From Rhizomys pruinosus (Eukaryota > Chordata > Mammalia > Rodentia > Spalacidae), in contig VZQC01000373.1 of assembly GCA_009823505.1 (NCBI GenBank), positions 580,790 to 644,789 on the forward strand: a stretch of 64,000 bases of DNA, written 5' to 3'. The position numbers and the translations under genes are program-made. The notes below the pieces were generated by a model that worked only from the letters and a program-made list of their open reading frames with translations, ran no database searches and was not told where the DNA came from. Below, piece after piece: positions 47,735 to 62,895 of the stretch. Position 1 is the first letter of the stretch, and every line of letters starts with the position of its first letter.

Positions 47735-49880
47735 ATTACGTATCTGCAATGTTTTCTAAGATTCGATATATGAATAAAGGACCTTTTCTGACTCTGCTCC
47801 ATTTGTAGGCGCCTCTCCCATATGAAATTCCTCATTACATCAAAGAGTTAACACATAGTGTAAAGACCTTTCATGTGGTCACTTTCAGGTGTTCTTGCCC
47901 AGTTATTGAATTCTTTATGGCTGCCTTAAGCTTGAAACAGTGTTAGAAGATGACGCCGTAACAGTTTTCATAGTTGTAGGGTTGTTTCTGCCGTATAAAT
48001 TCTTCTGATCTTTAGTTTCAATCTTAGTATTGTTAAAGGACTTGGTCACATTCATTACATTTCTAAGTTTGGCTGATTCCAAGAAATTCTCTCATTGATA
48101 ATCCTAAGTGTGACACTATGATAAAGGACTTTGTTGCACTTTTCACAGGTTCTTACATTTTCATGGGTCGTAAGGTGTTCATACAGTATGAATTGTCTGA
48201 TTGTACTCTATGAGTGAGGTCTTGGATAAGGACTTATCACATTCTTACATTAGTGGTGGTTTCTGGTCAAATTCCTCAATTTGCAGGGTTTCTCTCCATT
48301 ATGAATTTTTTAAATTTTATTGATTTTTTATGTGTGTATGAGTGTACTGTCTGCATGTAGGTTTGTGCACCCATGTTGTAGGCAATGACGAGCGGAGGTC
48401 AGAAGAGGGTGGTCGGATTCCCCTGGAACTGTGAGTTTCCTGAATTGGAGTTACATTGAGTATTCTAGTCTTTCTGCCTTGTGTGGGGGTGATACGTCCT
48501 CTGCGAATGGAGGCAGTCGGTGCTCTTTAAACCACTAGTGCTATCTCCTCCAGCCCTTCCATTTGTATATTCTTTAGGTTGTGGTCTAAGAAATGAACTA
48601 TAACTAAAAAATCTTGTCACATCTTTCACATTTGTTAGGGTTTCCCTCCACTATTGAATTCTCTTCATGTAGCTTTTAAACTTTCCCTCTGAGTAAGGAC
48701 GTTTGTGACATTCTTCAATTGATAGGCGTTTCTCTCCATTATGAATTTCTATCTGTCATGTATCTAAAGACTTGCTTTCGTTAAATAGGACTGTACGCTT
48801 TTTCACATTTGTAGGGTTGTCTCCAGTATGTAATGTCTCTCATGTAACTCTAAGAATGTGGCATGTACAATAAAGGACCTGTCATATGTCTTCATTTGTA
48901 GGGTTTATCCGTCCTTGAATTTTATCATGTCACCTTAAAGATGTTCCCTCACAATTAAAGAACTTGTCACATTTTTCACATTTGAGGTTTCCCTCCAGTA
49001 TGGAATTCTCTCATGTACTCTAAGAATATGAATTATGGACTAAATAGGGATCGTGTCACATTCTTCACATTTGTAAGGATTTCACTCCACGTGTAATTGT
49101 CTGATGTGGGGTCTGAAGATCTTCGCATTTTGACTAAAGAATTGTCAATATTTTTGGGTTCTCAGTCCAAGCTATGACATCTCTCATTTGCTCTATGATC
49201 TGTCGATGACCTTGGTAGAATATTTGTCAAAATTATTTCCAATCTTTCAGGCAATCTCTCCAGTATTGAATACTCTCATGTACTCTAAGAATGACACTGA
49301 ATAATAGGCTTCATCATTCACATAGATTTTCACCCTTTATGGAAGTTTCTCTCAAGTTTGAGATCAGCCTGAATAATGGACCTTTTGTCTTATCTTATAT
49401 TACATTGACACGAGTAATTGTAGGGATTTCTCCCATGTATACATTCTCTTGATGTCTTCTAAGTATGCAGTTTCTGGTTGGCTACAGTCTGCACTCTCTT
49501 CACATTCAGGGCTCTTTGCTTTCTCCAGGTAGGCAGATCATAGACAGGTATTACACCCTAGCACAACCTATAGAACCAGATGCTGTAATTCCCCAACATT
49601 GTCTCCCTGTACAAAGCCTCTGAGCAGAGGCTAGACACTTCCAACTTTCCTTTCCTGGGAGACAGTCAACGGAACATATAAAGCAAATGGATCCTCCTGA
49701 TCCCCGCTGCAGCCGCTTGCCATGTCCGAATCTTCTCTGCCCCGGAATCCCTGAGAATGTTGCAGTACGGTGCTTGTGCATCGTGAGCAGTGAACTTCCA
49801 TTCCTACCTGTTCAGCTGTAGGACAGCCTGATGAGAGATGGAGCGTACCGACCTAAACCAGCACTGTCTAAGGGACTTCC
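47735..49880 (-). pseudogene. KRAB zinc-finger retrocopy, noisy inverted copy
   Basis: Minus-strand finger arrays (cacatttgtagggt... / ttctctccatta... motifs) and a KRAB region at about 49550-49760 reading fragments such as SIGCARV. It contains the same B2 as the clean copy, at about 48305-48560. No usable frame remains. Confidence 0.75.
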
Positions 49881-51861
49881 ATGACCCTTCAAAAAACATC
49901 AGGAATGGACCTGACCCAATGGAAGATATTTGCTTGACTTTCAAACCATCAAGTTTTCATCCATGAGCTGTTTTCAACTATATCCATCTCTTTAGTATAT
50001 TATTTGGTTTAATTGAGCTTTCTGCATCATATACAGTTGTGTTTCTTCCTAACTTTCTCGACTTTGATTTAGATTGACTTGCTCATTTCATTATCTCTTT
50101 GTCTTCTTGTTGCTTGACCACACCTGTAATCTTCTTTTAAATCTCTGTATGGAATATCTCCTGGGGTCATTTTCGCCGCTATGAGTGTTCATTTCTGTGG
50201 ATTTGAATTTTTGAGAGCCACGTTATTTTGGTCTGTTGGTTTTTAATTCCTATGTGGGATTTATGCCATCTGGACGTTTAGTTTGTTGTTTGAGTTTTTT
50301 TTCTTTGTTCAAGTCACCTTTTTTCTCCTTCGAGCAGAGTTGTCTGCTATATACTGTTCAGGATGTTAAACTTCAATAGGTTTGGGATGTCAAACTTCTT
50401 TACAGCTTCTTATCTTCTGTGCTTCTCTTTGGTTAGAGGCAGTTCTGGTACGTCTTTCATTGCAGGTGGTCTTGATCAGGAGCTTTGGAATAACTCTTTC
50501 CCCTATGCAGTGGTAAACTGATTCCTGAGTCTCAAGGTTGAGATGAAACAATGGGGGGTCCCAGTCAGCAGTTGGGCAGAGGTCTGGTGAGCCCTGGTGT
50601 AGAGAGGGACAGGACCTGCTGGCAGTTTTCAGAGTCGCCTGGCAGGGATGGACCAGGATCCTGGTATTAGTCCACAAATAGGAGGCGACTAGGAAGTAGG
50701 TTGGATGTCCCTGGCAAGATGGACTGTTTGGGTGAAGGCGGCTATCTGCATATAAAGTCTTGAGCTGCTTATTTTATTTATAAATTTGATCACAATGGCA
50801 TTGCGCTTATTCCCTGAGTTGTTAAAAACGTAGACTAGCTCTCTAAGCGTGGTTTTTCTAATCCAGTCTCATTCTTACAACGGCAGCATGCCATCTTTCA
50901 TAGTCCTTAACCGCATCTTCATCGCCGTATTCCTGCTGAGACATTGTATCATATTCCAAAAACTCCACAGTAATTGATTGCTTCAATATACCATACTTCT
51001 GGGTTCATCTTATTTGACATAATTCCCATGAGCCACTATTTTTCACATGGACTGTAAGAGATACCTGATTCCATCTGCCACAATTTATGTTAAGTGAATA
51101 AATTTAGCAAAAGGCCCAGAAACTGAAAGCACTACAAGGCTTAGCATCCAGGGTTTGCTCAATGGAAAAGATTAAGAATAAATTATTAGTACATTGTGTT
51201 CCATCCACCTCCTGCTTCTTAAGTTGCTGTGATCTCTGTGGTGTGACAGTCACTGAACACTTTTATTCTATGCTTCTGTTTTCTCCTTCAAAGTCCAGAG
51301 TCACACAATATAAAATAGAAAATCAGAACACATATCTGGCTTTTAGAGCAATTTGTGTTGTCAACAATATTAAAGTCTGAATTTGGAGTAATTACTTTCA
51401 AGGCCAATGAAGATCAAAAACAAATTTCATAAAGCTTTATTTGGTAACACAAATCTCATAATTCAGCTTAAAGAATGAGACCCTGGCCAGGTGGCCCCAT
51501 TTCTTTTCTCCTCTGGGAAATGCACTGACTCTGACAGGCAGGTGTATCAGAAATTCAAGTCCAAATGGAAAGTATAGTGATATTTATTTCACAACACAAT
51601 GAAGCAAATAATAAAGGATAATTAATCTTCTTTAGAGGATTGTAACCTCTGAAATAAAAGATTAACTCCATCCTGAGAAACCAGAACTAAAAGCATGTCG
51701 GTGACCCATTACCTATATCAATATATTTCACCGATCGGCTATCACTTACAAGGCTATTTCTTGTAATGGACCCACCATGCCCTTGGGAAAAAGCAAATTG
51801 TAATCCATGCCTGATCTTTTCTATGAAAATTTACACGGAATGAATATTAGTACTGGACCCT
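49881..51861. other. Inverted copy of 54054-55950, unassigned sequence
   Basis: No gene seen. Mirrors the segment left of the clean zinc-finger retrocopy. Confidence 0.6.
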
Positions 51862-54053
51862 CTTTTTTTTTTTTTTTTTTTGTGTGTTGGTGTTTTGAGA
51901 CCGGTCTTCCTGTAGACTCTGGCGTCCTAGAACTCACTCTGTAGACCAGTTGGCTCAACTCACAGAGACCGCGCGCCTCTGCTCCCAAGAAAGGTGCTAG
52001 GGTATTAGAAAGGCGTGCGCCACCAGCCAGGCTTTTTTTATTATTGTTCTGTATTGTGTAAGTTGTATGTTCATGAGGTCTGTGCACCCGGTGTCCGTGT
52101 AAAATGCCGCAAGAGGTGCAGAAGAGGGTGTCGGATTCCCTGGAACCTGGAGTTCCCTGGAATTGGAGTTTCAGACAGGGTTCCGGGCCACCATGTGGGT
52201 GCTGGGGATCAAACCCGGGTCCTCTGTAAGGAGCGGTCCGCGCACTCTTAACCGCTTAGGCCAAGTTATACCCTCTTTTACATATTTTTTGGTTCTGCAA
52301 ACAAACCTGTGTATTCATATTTAAGAATTCCCTTAAAAAATAAATAAATAACAACAGAAAAAGGCTAGCCTTGTTCAACATCAGCTACATCATTAAGAAA
52401 TGCAAATCAAAACCACTTTAAGTATCATTTACTCCATTAAGACTGGCTGAGATCAAGGAAACAAATGATACCAAGTGCTAGAAGAGGTTTGGGGAAAGGG
52501 GAACTCTATCCACTGTGGTGGGAATGTACTCGAACCACCAGCTATGGAAGCAGTGTGGAGAACCCTTTGAAGACTTGGAATGAACTTGCCACCCGACCCA
52601 GCCATACACTCCTGGGCATGTACCTCCAAGACTCATTCCTCCACAGAGATACATGCCACGGCCCTGTTTATTTCAGCTCTCTTCACAATATCAAGGAGCT
52701 GGAAACCAACCCAAATGCCCCTCAACTGATGAGTGGTTAGAGAAAATGTGGTTACATCTACACAATGGGTTCATGCAGCAGTAAAGAAAGACGACACCAT
52801 GAGCTTTGCAGGAAAATGGCTGGAGCTAGAGGCCATCATGCTGAGTGAAGTAACACAGCCCCAGAAAAACCAATCTAATGAATGATATCCCTCATCTGTG
52901 GATGCTAGTGCCAATTACCTAGTTGTAAGTATTTCTTGTGCCAGGCCCCTTGAGCTTTTGTCCAAAGCAAGCTGGAGTGATGCATCATTGGAACAACAAC
53001 AACAATAAGAAACAAACAACAGAAAGGACTGCATCAAAGAACTGACTGAAACTGAACTTCTGCTCCAAAACATCAACTTCCACAGGAGAATTTTGAGAAA
53101 GACTGAGAAAGATGAAAAGCATGTTGGCAGAATGCATGAGGCTCTGGGGGGTGGGGGATGGGGCACACGGGTCAGATTGATAAAAAAATATATAAATAAA
53201 TAAATTAAAAAACCCCCACCACACTATGGCTCTACAATCATTTGAAATCAGGTAGTATGATACATCTAGCATTGTTCTTGCTCACGATTCCTTGAGTTCT
53301 TTGTGGCTTCTTGTGCTTCCATATGAGTTCTAAAGTTTATCCCCATTTCTGTAAGGCAAATCATTGGGAACTTGTGATCAATGAGATCACTTGAATCTGT
53401 AGGTCACTTTTGACAATTTTTAAAACTATGATTCTGCTGATCCATGAGCGTCGGAATCCTTCATATTTTCTAGTGTCTTCCTGAATTATTTTCTTCAGTA
53501 TTTTAAAGTGTTCATTATAGAAATATTTCAGCTTTATTTATAAGCATTTTTTTTAATGTACTTAAAAAATATTTATTCTTTCTCATAAATCTTTGAACTG
53601 AGCAAAATAGAGACCATACTTCAAGTCTATATCTATATCGATAATGGTCATTGTGGCTATTATCCTTTACTGATCAATACCAACTTTACTTACATGTAAG
53701 TTTGGTGCTGGGATCCACAAAGAGGGATACCATACTTTTTTGTTTTTCTGAGACTGTATTACTTCAGTTAGCATAACAGCGCTAGTTTCATTATTTATCT
53801 GCAAAGTTCATGTCATCTTCTTTACCACGCATAGAACTCCATTTTGTAAATTGTATCCACATTTTCATTATTCCATTCATCCTTGACGACCACCTTAGGT
53901 TGCTTCCAGCTCTTTGCCATTGTGAAAGGAGCTGCAATAACATGGTGTGCATGTATCTCTGCTATATGATGAATCCTTTGGGTATACACCCAGGAGGGTA
54001 TGATTGGGTTCAAATTGAGGTCCATTTTAGTCAAAAAAAAAAAAAAAAAGAGG
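51862..54053 (+). repeat. Block A, second copy (loop of palindrome 2)
   Basis: Same B1 minus, B2 minus, L1 plus, L1 minus series and same orientation as 38313-40465, with its own pattern of small indels. Bounded by poly(T) on the left and poly(A) on the right. Confidence 0.85.
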
Positions 54054-55100
54054 GGTCATACTTAATATTCATTTGTGTAATTTCATAGAAAGATTCAAGG
54101 GCATGGATTACAATTTATTTTTTCCAATGGCATTCTGTTTTCCATTACAAAAATAACTTGTAATTGATAGCCTACTTTAAATTCATATTTATATTATTTA
54201 ATTTTCACCCTACATGCTTTTTAGTTCTGGTTTCCAGGATGGAGTGTATCTATTTTATTTTCAGAGTTAAATCCTCTAAAGAACTTAATACTTCCTTATT
54301 ATTTGCTTATTTGTTGTGAAATAAAATATCACTATACTTTCCATTTGGACTTGAATTTCTGATACCCCTGCCTCAGAGTCCTGATTTCAAGGAGAAAAGA
54401 AATGGGCCACCTTGGCCAGGTCTCTTCTTTAAGCTGAATTATGAGATTATGTAGTTACCAAATAAAGCTTTATGAAATTTGTTTTTGATCTTCATTGGCC
54501 TTGAAAGTAATTACTCCAAATTCAGACTTTAATATTGTTGACAACACAAATTGCTCTAAAAGCCAGATATGTGTTCTGATTTTCTATTTTATATTGTGTG
54601 ACTCTGGACTTTGAAGGAAGGAGAAAGCAGAAGCCCAGAATAAAAGTGTTCAGTGACTGTCACACCACAGAGATCACAGCAACTTAAGAAGCAGGAGGTG
54701 GATGGAACACAATGTACTAATAATTTATTCTTAATCTTTTCCATTGAGCAAACCCTGGATGCTAAGCCTTGTAGTGCTTTCAGTTTCTGGGCCTTTTGCT
54801 AATTTATTCAACTTAACCATAAATTGTGGAGATGGAATCAGGTAATCTCTACAGTCCATGTGAAAAAAATATGGCTCATGGGAATCTATGTCAAAATAGC
54901 ATGAACCAGAAGTAATGTATATTGAAAATCATTACTTATTTTTTGATATGATACAAATTCTCACAGGAATACCATCAAGATGCTTTAGGAACCTTGAAAG
55001 ATGGATCTGCTTTAAGAATGAACTATTAGAAAACCAGCTTGAAGTAGTCTAGTTTTAACAACTCTAGGAATAAGGCAATGCATTGTGATCAAATTTATAA
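54054..55100. other. Start of clean arm M, unassigned
   Basis: AT-rich sequence with no recognised repeat or open frame. Confidence 0.4.
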
Positions 55101-55920
55101 AATAAATAAGCAGCTCAAGACTTTTATATGAGATAGGCCCTGCCTTCACCCCAAAGACCTCCCACTTGCCAGGGACATCCACTTCCTCCTAGCCTCCCTC
55201 CCTTTGGGACTTACCAGATCCTGGTCCAATCCCTGCCAGGGACTCTGAAAACTGCCAAGAGGTCCTGTCCCCTCTCTACACAGGGCTCACCAGACCTCTG
55301 CCAACTGCCTGACTGGGACCCTCCCATTGTTCATTCAACCTTGAGACTCAGAATCAGTCTACACTCTCAGGGGAAAATTATTCCAAGCTCCTGGATCAAG
55401 CCACTGCAGGTACCAGACTGCCTCTAACAAGCAGAAGACATAAGATAGAAGCTGTAACAGAAGTTGACATCCCAAACCCATTATGAATTAACCACCTCCT
55501 GAACAGTATAAACAACTCTGCTGAAGGAGAAAAGGTGACTTGAACAAAAAAGAAAGAAAACTCAACCAACAAACTAACTCCAGATGGCATAAATCCCACA
55601 TAGGAATTAAAAACACAGACCCCAAAATAACATGGCTCCTCCAAAAATTCAAATCCCACAGAAATGAACACTAATAAAAATGACCCAGGAGAATTTCCAT
55701 ACAGAGAATTTAAAAGAATGATTACAGGTGTGGTCAAGCAACCAAGAAGACAAAGAGATGAATGAAATGAGCAAGTCAATCTAAATCAAAGTCGAGAAAG
55801 TTAGGAAGAACACCCAAACTGAAATGATGCAGAAAGCTCAATAAACCAAATAAATACTAACAGAATGAATCATGTTGAAAACAGTCATGGATGGAAAACT
55901 TGATGGTTTGAAAGTAAGAA
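55101..55920 (+). mobile_element. Possible L1 5' UTR / ORF1 start remnant
   Basis: Around 55760-55900, frames broken by stops suggest NEMSKSI and TEMMQKAQ-like pieces resembling the N-terminal coiled-coil region of L1 ORF1. The C/T-rich part before it would be 5' UTR. Weakly supported. Confidence 0.35.
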
Positions 55921-55959
55921 ATATCTTCCATTGGGTTCAGGTCCATTCCTGATGTTGTT

Positions 55960-58038
<2,079 letters not shown>

Positions 58039-58052
58039 AAAGTGCGGTCTTA

Positions 58053-58195
58053 GCCGGGCGTGGTGGCACACGCCTTTGATCCTAGCACTTGGGAGGTAGA
58101 GGCAGGTGGATCTCTGTGAGTTTGAGGCCAGCCTGGTCTACAGAGTGAGTTCCAGGACAGCTGGGGCTACAGGGAGACCCTGTCTCAAAAAGACC
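58053..58195 (+). repeat. B1 SINE at the 3' end of the zinc-finger pseudogene
   Basis: ccgggcgtggtggcacacg ... tctcaaaaagacc. Confidence 0.93.
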
Positions 58196-58673
58196 TCCGT
58201 GCTGGAGGAAGTACATTAGAGGTAGGCTGTGGAAGTTCAGAGCCTTGCCCCTCTTAAAGGCATGCACCACCATGCTCGGCTGGGATATTTTAACATATAT
58301 AATTGTTAAAGGTAATCCATTACATGAATAGATTCAAGAAAAGAAACCACATGATTATTTCATTAGATGCAGAAAAGGCATTTGGCAAAAAGAAACATTC
58401 CTTCATGATAAAAATCATGGAGAATCTAATGATAAAAGAACATATCTCAGTATAGTATAACAAAGGCAATACACAACACACCCATGGCTAAACAGAAAAA
58501 AAATCTCAAAGCATTTGAGTAGAATCAGGAATGAGACTAGGATATCCACACTCTCAACTCCTGTTCAATAGAGTGCTTAAAGTTTTAGCTAGAGCAGTAA
58601 GCCAGGTGAAAGAGATGAGGATACAAATTGAAAAGGAAAAAGTCAAATGACCTTATGTGCAAATGATATTTTT

Positions 58674-58797
58674 TAATTAATTTATTTTTTATATATTTCT
58701 TGTACAAGATTACGTTACAAGTCAAATCTAGACCCGTGTCCCCCTCCCTACCTCCCACCCCACCAGAGCTCGTGCATTCTGCCAAACATGTTTTTCA
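58674..58797 (-). mobile_element. 5'-truncated L1 3' end, 124 bp
   Basis: Poly(T) at the left, then the L1 3' UTR G-rich tract in reverse (cctcccaccccaccagagc). Flanked by GCA(A/G)ATGATATTTTT at 58659-58673 and 58798-58812. Confidence 0.85.
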
Positions 58798-58834
58798 GCA
58801 GATGATATTTTTCTGTAGATAAAAGTCCCTCAAG

Positions 58835-59081
58835 GGCTGGAGAGATGGCCTAGTGGTTAAGAGCAGAGCGCCAACTGCTCTTGCAGAGGACCTGGGTTCG
58901 ATCCCCAGCACCCACATGGTGGCTGAGAACCATCTTTAACTCCAGTTCCAGGGGAATCTGACACCCTCTTCTGACCTCCATGGCATTGCACGACATGGGT
59001 GCACAAACCTACATGCAGACAGTACATTCATACACATAAAAATAAATAGATAAAAATAAATATATATATATATATTTTTTT
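58835..59081 (+). repeat. Young B2 SINE with target duplication
   Basis: Flanked by AAAAGTCCCTCAAG at 58821-58834 and 59082-59095. The tail carries (TA)n. Confidence 0.95.
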
Positions 59082-59999
59082 AAAAGTCCCTCAAGATTCT
59101 ACAAGAAAACTTCTAGGGCTGATAAACACACTCAGCAAAATAACAAAATGTAAAATTGACCCAGAAAAATCAGTAGCCTTCTTATATACCAACAACAAAT
59201 ATCCTGAGAAAGAAATGAAGGAAACAATGCCATTCAAATAACCTTAAAACAATATCTTGAAAGAAATCCAACCAAAAACATGAAAGACTTGTGTATCCAA
59301 AAGTTTGGGACAGTGAAGAAAGAAATCAAAAAAGAAATCAGAAGATGGAAAAACCTCTCATGTTCACAGATCATTGGGATTAGATTGTGAAAAATGGCCA
59401 TCTTACCAAAACTAATCTACAAATTCTATGCCAAATACATTAAAATTCCAACACAATTCTTCACAAAACCTGAAAAAATACCCTCAAATTTCATATGGAA
59501 ACACACACACACACACACATACACAAAACAAGAAGATAGCCAAAATAATTCTGAACAGTAAAAGAACCGATGAAAGCATTATTATTCTTAATCTCAAATT
59601 ATACTACAAGCTATAGTAATAAAAACAGCATGGTATTGGCATAAAAAGAGACACATTAATTGGTGGACTAGAATTGAGGACCGAATTTAAATTCACACAA
59701 TTATAGCCACAAATACACACTGTATAAAAGACAGCATATTCAACAAATGGTGTTGGTCAAACTAGATAGCTGCATGTCAAAGAATGAAATTAGATCCCTC
59801 TCACCATTCCAAATGGATCAAGGAATTCAACATAAGACCTGATACTCTGAATTTGATAGAGGAAAAAGTAAGGACTACAGTGGAACTTACATGCTCAGGA
59901 AGGACTTTCTGAACAGCACATTTATAGGCCAAGTATTAAGTCCATCAATTGACAAATAGGATCTCTTTGAAACTAAAAAGTTTCTTTTTATTTTATTTA

Positions 60000-60746
60000 A
60001 AGAATGGTAACTTTACAATTTTTAATGCATTAATACAACAGTGCATTGGAAAAGTACTGAGCCTCTCCAAAATAGCTTCACATTTATAAATGAATGTGAT
60101 TTGCTTCACTTACACAGGCATAGGCTTTTTAATATTTCCACAAAATAAATACCTCAATTGAACTATAAGTTCACTCTATTGTGTGCCGCAGTGATGGATT
60201 TAGGACAGTTATATGCTTAGAAGATCCTAACTTTAATGTTATTTACTCTGACATGTTCAGTATTGACTAGTCTGAAAGGTGGATCAAACAATATTCAGAA
60301 TGAGACTATATTTGTGTCATTGAATGACTGGGAATGATAGTGTAGCTTTAAGTAATCATTTATAAGACACATAACGTAACTTAGTCTTGAGTAGGGATTT
60401 TCTGAATGCCTCTCTTATGGCCTGTAAAATTAAAAAAGAGGTCAACTTGATATAGACCTCTAAGGCAGACCTTAAGATAACAAAGGAGAAACTGACATCG
60501 TACATGGTTAAATTATCAGTAACAGAGATGTTAGCAATTCACCTGGTACTGACATGAAATGTTTTAGTCCTAAAATATGGCTTTTAAAACATTATTTTCA
60601 TTCTGGAAAACATGATTCCTTCAGAAAAATATGATCAATTCAGGTTGTTATTTTACATCGAAGCACTACTCAAAAGGCGGACATAAAGCAAAAGATTTGT
60701 TTGCCCATCCCTATTCCACCTCCACAGCTGAGAGTTCAGATCTTAA
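60000..60746 (-). other. Rlim retrogene 3' UTR
   Basis: Continuous with the ORF. The same 3' UTR, nearly base for base, follows the broken copy at 44978-45760. Confidence 0.75.
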
Positions 60747-60993
60747 TTACACAACACTTTCTCTGCTCCCAGAAGCTAAGACAGCTCTGCGACAGATGGG
60801 ACAGGTAGAATTCTCAGACAACCAGCGATCAATGCAGTGAACATGGTACTCATGGGAACAAGGCAGTTTACGAAGTTTGTTGCCTTCTGTATATTCTGTA
60901 ATGCAAACAGGACATGTCTTCAATGCATCATTTTCGCCAAAACTTCTCATTGCCAAATTGTCGATCTGTTCTCTGGTGAGTCCTCTCGGTTGG

Positions 60994-61024
<31 letters not shown>

Positions 61025-62546
61025 CATTTAAGAAGAACTGAGCAAGACTAAGTAAAGGCAAAGAGCCACTGTCATCAAATGTGACTGGGGGCCTAAATTG
61101 GACTTCTGGCCTGGCACCTCCTGAAGCAGTTGAGCCTCCTCCGTTACCTCCCTGGAATACCTCTGAGCTACTTTCTAAACTTTCTATGCTGGAACTGAGA
61201 TTGGGGCTGGAGCTCGATCCAGAACCGTTACCAGCAGCCCAGCTCCTTCTTCCACTCTGTGACTCTGCCCTGTCCATATTTTGACTTGGGCCTGAAGCAC
61301 TAGGCTCTGAATCATTGTCACTGTACATGAAGTAGCTTAGCTCATCAAAACCTGTCCTTATCTGCCTCAACATGGTCTGGATTGCAGTAGGTGTAGTTTC
61401 ACTCGGGCCAATATTCAAGATTCTGAGTATGGGAATCCTGATAGTACTGACATAGGTTCTCACACCTCCCAGCCCAGAACGTGAAAATGTGCGCCTAAAA
61501 CCTCCATGTTCATAAGTGACAGCGTTGTTTGGTGTCTGAGACCTTGACCGAGTTCTACTAGCTATGCTATCTCTCTGCTGATATTCTCCAGGACGGACTC
61601 TTCTTACTTGAAAATCAAGGACTATGGTTGGAGGTCTCTGTCCTGATCCAGTTGTCTCAATACTGCTAGATGTGTCTGAAGAACCTGTTCCTGGAGAGAC
61701 ATTTCTTCCCCCGGAAGCTGCAAGAAAGCTTCTACCCAGCAGCTCAGGCCCAATTATTTGGCGTCTCAAGGTCATACGGTGTGGGGTTCTGGAACTTCCA
61801 TCAGTCTCACTTACCAAAGGGTGCTCTAAAGTCTGAGATAAGATCCTCCGATGAGCTCTTCCTGGACTGTCACTCATTGGATGCAGAGGTGACCTACTTC
61901 TTTCAGCTCTCGCTCTGGTTCTCCGACAGTCTGGGCTCTGGCTTCTTGCCCTCCTCTGACCTCTGGTGGATGGCATGTCTGTTAATGGTTCTGTTGAATT
62001 TCGTTCTGACCTAGGTGGTCTGACAGAGGTTGATTCGGATCCTGGATTTTCTACTTGCCTTTGGTTGTTTTCCACGTTTTCTCCACTACGACGTCTTGCA
62101 GATGGGTCAATTTCATTCTCTAGGGCTTGAATTCCGTTATTACGGTTAACATTTATCTCTAAACTGAATCTGAAATTGCCATTGCTTGGATTAGTCTGGC
62201 TCACGGCTCTCTGTAACTGGTTTCCTCTCTGACCACTTCTGGTCATAGTTCCAGTTTGTTGGACAGAGTTAAGCCAGTCTATTACAGGGTCACCATTGGA
62301 CACACAGTCTGAAGAGTCTGCACCTCTATTTTCATCTGAGCATTGCGGCAGCAGACCCTCTTTAATTTGTTGTAGTCTTCGGAGCAATTCCTCCTCCGTA
62401 CTTTCACCTGGGGTGCCTAGCAAATTGTTATCTCTCATAAGTCTATAATCGTCTTCACTCAGATTATTCACAAATCGATAGAAAGCCTCTTCCCGATCCA
62501 ATCGGTCCATCTGACTTCTGTGCTGGCTAGAATCTGGGTTTTCCAT
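60747..62546 (-). CDS. Rlim (Rnf12) retrogene, intact 599-codon ORF: RING-H2 E3 ubiquitin ligase
   Basis: Intronless, full-length relative of RLIM (mouse about 600 residues). It starts at the ATG at 62546 ([20 protein letters not shown]); four in-frame codons upstream begin with GTG and are not used as a start. The order matches RLIM: conserved N-terminal block ([30 protein letters not shown]), SR/R-rich basic region ([12 protein letters not shown]), the [12 protein letters not shown] block, an Asp10 tract (about 509-518), and a RING-H2 at 545-585 with all eight zinc ligands ([17 protein letters not shown]), ending RESVV. The parent is an X-linked ligase acting on LIM cofactors and REX1 in X inactivation. 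By eye a substantial fraction of residues differ from RLIM, yet no stop or frameshift occurs. That suggests constraint, though expression is unknown. A broken inverted copy lies at 43-45.8 kb. Confidence 0.85.
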
Positions 62547-62895
62547 CTTGATGAACACGTGGAAAATTATCTGACTGTTATGGCATAGTACTGAAATAAT
62601 ATAAACTGGATTTTAATTTTCTTCACATTCTGCTCTGTAGAATAAGTACGGTGAAACTGTCCACACAAGGAACGTGGCTGTCTTCTCCATCTTGAAATTA
62701 ATCAGCATAAGGAGATAAAGGGCTCGGTGTTCATCAGGAGCAGCCTCTGTCCGCTAAGTGGTCCTCCCCTGCCGCTCCACTCTGGAGCCAGCCTCGGAGT
62801 TCCTACCGGAGACCTGCCTGCGGCCTGGCGCAAGCTCAGAGACGTTACCCAAGCAGCCATTATCTGTCCATTGTGACCAAGCACTGACGACTACT

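Larger units (their letters stand above)
58270..59980 (+). mobile_element. L1 ORF2 fragment, host of nested insertions
   Basis: Reverse-transcriptase part (ISLDAEKAFGKK-like near 58350), with a short L1 3' end (58674-58797) and a B2 (58835-59081) inserted. It continues at 59096 to the point where the Rlim retrocopy interrupts it, and resumes at about 62900. Confidence 0.75.
59981..62895 (-). mobile_element. Extent of the Rlim retrocopy (5' UTR to polyadenylation site)
   Basis: Minus-strand unit: about 350 bp of 5' UTR-like sequence (62547-62895), the ORF, and a 3' UTR of about 760 bp ending in AAATAAAATAAA near 59985. Both outer flanks are parts of one L1 ORF2, whose reading resumes across the insert (aaactaaaaag on one side, ctactgagaagtc on the other). 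These may be a decayed target duplication, which would make the insertion old. Confidence 0.75.

Noticed and set aside
62547..62558. N-terminal extension of the Rlim frame by four codons
   Set aside because: The extension begins with GTG. The ATG at 62546 matches the RLIM start (MEN), so it is the likelier start in a eukaryote.
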